From positions 1-44,407 of the forward strand of contig JADHNB010000004.1 in the NCBI GenBank assembly GCA_016779705.1: a DNA stretch of 44,407 nucleotides. The letters run 5' to 3'. A program made the translations under genes and the position numbers. Below the pieces are notes generated by a model. The model was not told where the DNA came from. It made no database searches and was given only the letters and a program-made list of their open reading frames with translations. Shown here in pieces: positions 39,001 to 44,407 of the stretch (position 1 is its first letter; each line of letters begins with the position of its first letter). The DNA is from Candidatus Poseidonia sp. (GTDB taxonomy: Archaea > Thermoplasmatota > Poseidoniia > Poseidoniales > Poseidoniaceae).

Positions 39001-39449
39001 AAATGCCATACCGGATGGACGCCTTTGGCCATGCAGGTCTCTCGGAGCGTCGTTTCGTTGACGTTCCATGCCTCGTCCCAATCATCAGCGTTCAACTGTT
39101 TGTGAATCAAGAGGGTGGCCAACTGGTAGGCGGTGGTGTAGGGAGCCTCGTTGACGATCTCCTCGGGTTTATGCAGCCAGGTCATGTACGACGGCCCGGA
39201 ACTCCGACCGGTCCGCCGAGCACGTCCGCGAGGGCGAGCCATGGCGGGTCGTCGCTGATTGGAACCGTCATCATCGTCTTCGGCGGCTGGTGGCTCCAAC
39301 TCATGGGCTGCAACGCACAACACCGCCATGAGCGGTTTGTCAAACATTTTTGAGGCCGCTTCTCGGTTCATCGTGGCGACCCGCGCATTACCCGCCATGG
39401 GCTTGGAAAACGCTGCCTTGAGACAGGTTTCCATGTGCGTTTCGTCCAA
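35988..39449 (-). CDS. Giant helical-repeat protein with C-terminal PIN-like nuclease domain
   Basis: C-terminus: LKPLVIMDTNVLVDALVEKM ... IPDDVRGELRLIAKD ... TDLDIYRLAMHLSS ... GAVLVATMDGDFTLLDRAI gives PIN acidic residues D/E/D/D in order; N-terminal ~850 aa helical repeats. Start could be 39449 or a nearby downstream ATG. Confidence 0.8.
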   Translation of the reverse strand: MDETHMETCLKAAFSKPMAGNARVATMNREAASKMFDKPLMAVLCVAAHELEPPAAEDDDDGSNQRRPAMARPRGRARRTGRSSGPSYMTWLHKPEEIVNEAPYTTAYQLATLLIHKQLNADDWDEAWNVNETTLRETCMAKGVHPVWHLIGEKTPLLGQFLAFPKAKVAKSTTKSQLSTEFFWVDPRDREALATVLKLATAGVDDPDTKVALQKATKQLTGGRSVTLDDSLLQLKGPLAFVTYLLHVHNRDEPPASVVKACEGEDADLCAALMNFQALQLGQINDWSNLVASSKDDSLTVALQTLAWQHAPAEAEASPSAELEKGLALLKAANVHEGRDRLTWWRLTALLREGEQDGAMEVLGGLRLDGSSDVTDLLPLVVSMNDDRANAWLMGFMNDVDEQALLRVVQTPELEASLRLTAARRLCDEPGSFWDEIKSSVLTLLLDALDIERLATVFSNDSMLAMQHPYAALLIAQLAPSSVGAKHRSNIFNSRRQALQAIHGAELPEVLSPVAEHLLLLMEGIYKETPELVEVLNKSALKAFSPISRAIAEGGVVSETHLNNLSNGLDDLDLSAVERRLFEVMIMTLSVNGHLQAYSIGMANPERATQLDDLVARSGFPLRLVSSVSHLVMEHDLGLPNLVMWYQQHDPLSPWAPLTRAALYAANGDELNSAREYSRAAEVFTKVRGETAERSDVAVESDDDDSALALPLALYRKSLIHYAHATSWAEAVDLLDKVPSLKTAITERFKLYLRVCHKASEDTNEAARLIRKHVQQRITVTEEDVEGNLVERTKTVYNEEELDLLRNYPFEQAHLLPPEPFLGRVTAASTHISRDLRRTRTQFEHQFRQAMMSLSPSLDEVYEIAKNAAEDGAFEGLMYLERAQNSPKFSITSLKRLSMVEQSLFSMYKDEIPTSKRRFLHNLSLKPLVIMDTNVLVDALVEKMFQRMNLIFETNLTMMGSNRFHHILLHHAKAKRLHLMIPDDVRGELRLIAKDQRLMHRFKGAMIDMASIEQTLNSEVMSELVKDVLNEFTTWTPTSEMLADVPESSQALEAFLLHHSEVFEELTQLKELRSVTVRTELEGQAIYPESTDLDIYRLAMHLSSLPLPDIGAVLVATMDGDFTLLDRAIEERFGFGVTKNNRTLKPWLGSQTN

Positions 39450-39576
39450 CCCTTCATCCCCTCGTTTCCCCCCACGACGAGAGCCCTTTCAATCCACCGA
39501 TGAGCGGACATGGCCGATTTTTCGTCAAAACACATACTTCCTTGAACCAACGACCTCTCCGCCGCGACGAGACTCC

Positions 39577-40047
39577 ATGGACATCGTGCCGCTGACCGTC
39601 CTGCTCTTGCACCCCATTCTCGCCTCAGGCCTGGTCGCTTGGGTGTGGTGGCAGTACGCATGGCGAAAGAAGTCGTACGAACTCAAAGGCGCTGAGCGAG
39701 CGGCCCATTTGGCCCGCCATGAGGCGAACGGCGAACGCCTGCTTTGGGCCACCGGAGGCGTCATCCTGCTGGCCTTTGCCGCTCGGGGGTTCACCGGTTG
39801 GTACAACGGCGAGGACGTGGTGGCGGCCCTCGTCCCCCAATCGCTTCACGGTTTCATGGGTCCGGTGGGCTTTGCCCTGATGGTGGTGATGACGAGGTAC
39901 GGTAAACAGGCTCGAGCGCAGCGGGAAGCAGGAGAATCCTTCGCCACGACCAAACTCAAGCACGGACGAGCCGCTGACCTGATCGTTTACCTCGTGTTCA
40001 TCCACGCCTTCTTGGGCTTCATCTACACCTTCGACGTGCTCGTGTGA
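39577..40047 (+). CDS. Four-TM membrane protein (DUF4079-like?)
   Basis: Start MDIVPLTVLLLHPILASGLVAWVWW at 39577; about 4 TMs with conserved-looking His positions (LLHP, SLHGFMG, FIHAFLG). Confidence 0.65.
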   Translation: MDIVPLTVLLLHPILASGLVAWVWWQYAWRKKSYELKGAERAAHLARHEANGERLLWATGGVILLAFAARGFTGWYNGEDVVAALVPQSLHGFMGPVGFALMVVMTRYGKQARAQREAGESFATTKLKHGRAADLIVYLVFIHAFLGFIYTFDVLV

Positions 40048-40108
40048 GCCAGCCTCTGGCCGGCCCAACAACACCTCACGCCGTCAACTTCACAACGCCT
40101 TGCGGTGC

Positions 40109-41566
40109 TCAGAAGATGGTGTTGAACAACCAACCGAAGGTCGACTCGTTGCCAGGTCCAAGGTAGAACATCAACATGAACACGGCAATACCGTACATGA
40201 TGGGGCTTGGCTCGTCGGCCTTGCCCATGCCCAACTTGATGGCCACGTAGGAGATGACACCCCAAGCGATACCGTCAGCGATGGAGTAGGTGAACGGCAT
40301 CAAGACCATGGTCAAGAAAGCGGGCAACACCATTTCCTTGTCGTCCCAGTCGATTTCGGTGGCTTGCTTCATCATCATGCCGCCGATGATCACGAGGGCG
40401 CAGGCGGCAGCGAAGGTGGGGATGGCCTTGAACAGGCCGGAAAGGAACAAACCGGAGAGCATCAACACACCGACGGTGATGGCGGTCAGGCCGGTCTTGC
40501 CGCCTTCTTCCACACCCGCAGCGGACTCGATGTAGGTGGTGGTGGTGCTGGTACCGCAGATGGCACCGGCGATGGTGGCAGCGGCATCGGACATAAAGGC
40601 CTCTTCCGAGTTCTGGAGTTCGTCGTCCTCGTTGACGTAGCCGGCTTGGCGACCCACGGAGTAGAGGGTTCCAGCGGTGTCGAAGATGTCAACAAAGAGG
40701 AAGGCGATCATGACCAGCATGAAGTCGGCGAGGTTGTCACCAACGTCCCCAAGGGCCCCGAAGGCGGCCCCAAGCGATTCGTCGGGCATCCCGACAAATC
40801 CGAAGATTTCCTCAGGCCAGGTGGCTTCTGGAGAACCCCAACCTGCGCCGCCAGCGACGAAGTCGTTGTAGGGGTCGTACGCACCCACAAGCCAGCCGAA
40901 GAGGGAGGCACCGAGGATACCGTAGATGATAGCACCCTTGATGCCACGGGCCATCATCACGGCAATGGCGATGAGAGCGACCATGGAAATCACGGCACCG
41001 TGCTGGTAGATGGCGTACCCACCAGCACCCCACGCTTCGGTGTTGGCAAGATTGACGAGCGTTGCACCGTCGTCTTGAATCCAGCCCATCTCACGCAGAC
41101 CGATGATGGCGAGGAACATACCGATACCGGCGCCCGTTGCAATCTTCAGGTCCTTGGGGATGGCGTTGATCATCTTGGTTCGCCATCCGATTTGAGGAAT
41201 CGAGATGATGAGGAAGATGATACCTTCAACCAACACAGCGGCGAGGGCAATCTTCCAGTCGATGCCCATGCCGAGCACGACAGCGAACGTGAAGTAGGCG
41301 TTCAGGCCCATGCCGGGTGCCAGGGCAAAGGGAAGGTTGGCCCAAAGCCCCATGACCACACAACCAACAAAGGCGGCGATGGCCGTTGCAAACAACGCAT
41401 CGTCAAACGGAATACCACCGACGCTCAGCATGGCTGGGTTCACCAGCAGGATGTACGCCATCGTCAGGAAGGTCGTCAATCCGGCTCTCAGTTCGCCGTT
41501 TAAGGTGGCACCTCGTTCTTCAAACTTGAAGTAATTTCCAATATCTTGCTCAAATCCCATGTTCAT
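40109..41566 (-). CDS. NCS2 family (AzgA-like) purine permease
   Basis: LRAGLTTFLTMAYILLVNPAMLS, FALAPGMGLNAYF, VDIFDTAGTLYSVGRQAG, GTSTTTTYIESAAGVEEGGKTGLTA. Confidence 0.95.
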   Translation of the reverse strand: MNMGFEQDIGNYFKFEERGATLNGELRAGLTTFLTMAYILLVNPAMLSVGGIPFDDALFATAIAAFVGCVVMGLWANLPFALAPGMGLNAYFTFAVVLGMGIDWKIALAAVLVEGIIFLIISIPQIGWRTKMINAIPKDLKIATGAGIGMFLAIIGLREMGWIQDDGATLVNLANTEAWGAGGYAIYQHGAVISMVALIAIAVMMARGIKGAIIYGILGASLFGWLVGAYDPYNDFVAGGAGWGSPEATWPEEIFGFVGMPDESLGAAFGALGDVGDNLADFMLVMIAFLFVDIFDTAGTLYSVGRQAGYVNEDDELQNSEEAFMSDAAATIAGAICGTSTTTTYIESAAGVEEGGKTGLTAITVGVLMLSGLFLSGLFKAIPTFAAACALVIIGGMMMKQATEIDWDDKEMVLPAFLTMVLMPFTYSIADGIAWGVISYVAIKLGMGKADEPSPIMYGIAVFMLMFYLGPGNESTFGWLFNTIF

Positions 41567-41604
41567 TTCTCCTGTAGGGTTGTATCACCTTAGTCTTAGA
41601 GGGG

Positions 41605-41613
41605 TTAATATAC
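41605..41613 (-). promoter_or_regulatory. TATA-like element upstream of the permease
   Basis: GTATATTAA on reverse strand about 40 nt upstream of the start; AGGAGA Shine-Dalgarno-like just before the ATG. Confidence 0.45.
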
Positions 41614-41669
41614 TTCGGGTGCCAAAAAAGCCCCTTGGAGCCTAAAATTGAATCATTTCTGGACCACCG

Positions 41670-42185
41670 TTAGGCGTCGTAGGCCACCAGTGCATGAACC
41701 GGTGCGTTTACCGCATCCCGCCCGTTGAGGAAAGGGAGGTCGATCACCACACCGCAACCAACCACCTCAGCTCCAGTCTGTTCGCACAACGTCACCGAAG
41801 CGGCCAAGGTACCTCCCGTCGCCAACAAATCATCGAGAATCACCACGCGCTGGCCCGGTTGCAAAGCGTCGGCTTGAATTTCAACGGTGTCGGTGCCGTA
41901 TTCCAGGTCGTAGGTGAGGGAACGCGTATCGCCGGGCAACTTCCCGGCCTTCCGAATCATCATCATGGGCAGATTGAGGCGTTGAGCCAAGGGCACCGCA
42001 AAGAGAAAACCGCGGCTCTCAATGCCGGCGATCACATCGGGTCGCCATGCCTTGACGGCGTGTTCGAGTTGGTCCAGACATGCAGCCATCGCCGAAGGTT
42101 CCCGAAGAAGGGTCGAAATATCGTAGAACAAAATGCCCTCGATGGGAAAATCGGGGATGCCTCGGATGTGGTCCTTGAGATTCAT
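41670..42185 (-). CDS. apt: Adenine phosphoribosyltransferase
   Basis: MNLKDHIRGIPDFPIEGILFYDISTLL ... VIAGIESRGFLFAVPLA ... RVVILDDLLATGGTLAA (PRPP loop); start at 42185. Confidence 0.95.
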   Translation of the reverse strand: MNLKDHIRGIPDFPIEGILFYDISTLLREPSAMAACLDQLEHAVKAWRPDVIAGIESRGFLFAVPLAQRLNLPMMMIRKAGKLPGDTRSLTYDLEYGTDTVEIQADALQPGQRVVILDDLLATGGTLAASVTLCEQTGAEVVGCGVVIDLPFLNGRDAVNAPVHALVAYDA

Positions 42186-42302
42186 GCAACCCCTGTCCCC
42201 CACCCAGTCCTTGAACGTGCCCACCACCTCCACCAACAAGGCCTGACGCTGTGTGGGCATCCAAGACGCCGATTGAAATACTCATGATTTTCCGAATGAA
42301 GC

Positions 42303-44407
42303 ATGGAGGGTGCGACCGACCCCGAGATGCTCAAGAAACGAGCCTTCTTTCGGCTTGGCTTGTTCATCCACGACCACCGAAAAGCGATGATGGCGTTTGG
42401 TCTCGTTTCGTGCATCCTCATGACCGGCCTCATGTCCATGGGCGCTGATTGGGCAGAGGGCTTTGGGGAAGACGATGTTGAATCGGTCAACGCCGGCCGA
42501 CTCATTTCAGAACGCTTTGCCACCGACAGCGACGACGGAGGCCAAACCCTTCGCTACGTGGTCCACCATCCAAGCCTGAACGATTCGAGTGATGAGTGGC
42601 AACGTGCGGTGCAAGAGGCGCTGAACTCGTTTGAATCGCATCCCGACGTCACCATCGAGTATTCGTGGCAGGTGGAAGAGGTGGACCGAAGCGATGTGTT
42701 CGTCACCGGTGAGGACGGTTCGTACGCCATCAACACCGTTCATTTCCTCACCGACCGAAAACAGGCCAAAGCCATCATGTCCGACCTTCACGAATCGGTA
42801 ACGATCGAGGGGGAGTTTGACGGCTGGATGACCGACGGCATCGCCATTGATTGGACCTTTGACGAGCGCATCAAGAACGACCTCATCAAAGCCGAATTGG
42901 TTTCAGGCCCCTTGTCGGTGCTCATCTTGGGCATCGTCTTCGGTTCGTTGGTGGCCGCCCTCTTGCCCGTGGGCGTGGGCGTCGGGACCGTCCTTGCGGC
43001 CATCGGCATGACCATTTGGCTCTCCAACGTCACCGATGTAACGGTTTATGCGACCAACATCATCTCGCTCATCGGCATCGGGGTGTCCATCGATTACTCG
43101 CTCTTTTTGGTGAACCGGTTCCGAGAAGAACTGGCTCGAGGCCACGACGTGCGAACGGCCACCGCCATGAGTTGTGCAACGGCCGGCAAAGCCGTGTTCT
43201 ATTCCGGCATCACCGTCGCCATCGGCTTGATGGGAATGCTCTTCTTCACCAACACATCCCTGCCTTCCCTCGGCATCGGCGGCACCATCGCCGTGAGCAT
43301 CGCCATGGTGTATTCCACGATCGTCCTGCCGGCCGTGATGGCGTGGTTGGGCCCTCGGGTCAACAAAGGAAAAATCCCCTTTGCACTGGACATGTCGGCC
43401 AAGGACGACGGGATGTGGGCACGCATCGCCAAGCGAGTGATGGACCGTCCCTGGGCGGTGCTCATTCCAACCTTGGTGTTGCTCATCGGCGCCGGCCTTC
43501 CGTTTGCCTACGCTGAATTCTCCCTGTCATCGTGGAAGGCCCTCCCTCCCGACGATGAATCGCGCATGGGCATGGAAATCATCGACGAAGAGTGGCCTGA
43601 CCAAGCGGCGAACTCCATCTTCCTCGTCATCGACACCGACGGCGCCGACCCGCTTTCAGAGACGAACCTGAGAACGCAGCACGCCTACATCGTTGGCTTG
43701 CTCAACGATTCAAGGGCCTCCGGAGGCATCGGCGTCGGCTTGCCGTCACCGAACATGAGTGCTGACGAAGTGGTCCAATTCTGGCAAGCGGAGGACGAAT
43801 GGTTGCCTGCTGAACAGGTCGCCATGCGTGAAAGCCTCCGAGCGGCCTTGGTGGGCGACAACGCCACCATGATCACGTTGCAGCTTGTCGGCGCCCAAAC
43901 CAACGTCGATTCGCGCATGATGGTGGAAGACATCCGAGACCAACGAGACGCATTCCTGGACGACTTCACCGGGGAAAACGACCGATTGCTCGTGGCCGGC
44001 TTTGCCGCCTACAACGCCGATAACCTCGACGCCATCGCCGACAACCTTCCTCGAGCCCTGGCCTTCATCCTCATCGCTACCATTCTGTTGATTTTCCTCC
44101 AAGTTCGTTCAGTCATCATTCCAATCAAGGCCATCGCCATGAACATCCTGTCCATTTCCGCCTCGTTCGGCATGTTGGTCTGGGTATTCCAGTGGGGCTA
44201 CGGCGAGTCGCTGCTCAACTTTACCGCCCAACCCATTGATTCAGGCAACCCCGTCATCATGTTCTGCATCGTCTTTGGCTTGTCCATGGATTACGAGGTG
44301 CTGATGCTCTCGCGCATTCATGAGGAATGGGAACGAACGGGGGACAACACCCTGGCGGTGGCCAACGGCTTGCAAAAGACCGGTGGACTCATCACGGGCG
44401 CCGCCGC
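42303..44407 (+). CDS. MMPL/RND-superfamily transporter (3' end truncated by window edge)
   Basis: Manual translation from ATG 42303: MEGATDPEMLKKRAFFRLGLFIHDHRKAMMAFGLVSCILMTGLMSMG... NIISLIGIGVSIDYSLFLVNRFREELARG ... IMFCIVFGLSMDYEVLMLSRIHEEWERTGDN; no stop before the window end, hence missing from the ORF track. Confidence 0.9.
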   Translation, partial: MEGATDPEMLKKRAFFRLGLFIHDHRKAMMAFGLVSCILMTGLMSMGADWAEGFGEDDVESVNAGRLISERFATDSDDGGQTLRYVVHHPSLNDSSDEWQRAVQEALNSFESHPDVTIEYSWQVEEVDRSDVFVTGEDGSYAINTVHFLTDRKQAKAIMSDLHESVTIEGEFDGWMTDGIAIDWTFDERIKNDLIKAELVSGPLSVLILGIVFGSLVAALLPVGVGVGTVLAAIGMTIWLSNVTDVTVYATNIISLIGIGVSIDYSLFLVNRFREELARGHDVRTATAMSCATAGKAVFYSGITVAIGLMGMLFFTNTSLPSLGIGGTIAVSIAMVYSTIVLPAVMAWLGPRVNKGKIPFALDMSAKDDGMWARIAKRVMDRPWAVLIPTLVLLIGAGLPFAYAEFSLSSWKALPPDDESRMGMEIIDEEWPDQAANSIFLVIDTDGADPLSETNLRTQHAYIVGLLNDSRASGGIGVGLPSPNMSADEVVQFWQAEDEWLPAEQVAMRESLRAALVGDNATMITLQLVGAQTNVDSRMMVEDIRDQRDAFLDDFTGENDRLLVAGFAAYNADNLDAIADNLPRALAFILIATILLIFLQVRSVIIPIKAIAMNILSISASFGMLVWVFQWGYGESLLNFTAQPIDSGNPVIMFCIVFGLSMDYEVLMLSRIHEEWERTGDNTLAVANGLQKTGGLITGAA

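Noticed and set aside
40100-41503. 467-aa plus-strand ORF
   Set aside because: Antisense shadow of the NCS2 permease; Asp/Gly/His-rich without motifs.

Overview
The window looks like a contiguous piece of a moderately GC-rich euryarchaeal chromosome. A Marine Group II/III (Poseidoniales-like) or other Thermoplasmatota-related origin is my inference from gene content, not tested phylogenetically. Coding density is very high. I see about 43 protein genes, two tRNAs (Thr-CGT and an archaeal-type initiator Met-CAT), and no rRNA, CRISPR array, transposon or prophage.

Recognisable blocks:
(1) an HNH endonuclease cut by the left edge and absent from the supplied ORF track;
(2) an MMPL/RND transporter;
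(3) an information-processing cluster: Pus10, rpl21e, rpoF, DUF655, rsmA/ksgA;
(4) a Zn-ribbon protein, ferredoxin, corA, and xseA/xseB (exonuclease VII);
(5) a reverse-strand run: beta-class DNA methyltransferase, M24 peptidase, small Zn protein, histone-fold-like protein, thioredoxin-like protein, membrane protein;
(6) pgk, an amidohydrolase/deaminase, a Cax-type antiporter, and a giant surface protein with a poly-Asp tail;
(7) a CDP-alcohol phosphatidyltransferase and an AK6/Fap7-like kinase;
(8) radA-ftsZ, OsmC, icd, and a retropepsin-like protein;
(9) a 1.15-kDa-residue-scale (about 1150 aa) protein with a C-terminal PIN nuclease;
(10) an AzgA-like purine permease with apt, and a second MMPL transporter cut by the right edge, also absent from the ORF track.

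The best candidates for new biology are the multi-segment histone-fold-like protein downstream of an orphan DNA methyltransferase, the giant helical-repeat/PIN protein, the surface protein with a poly-Asp/poly-basic cytoplasmic tail, the RGG-rich DUF655 protein, and a SAP-like insertion in Pus10.
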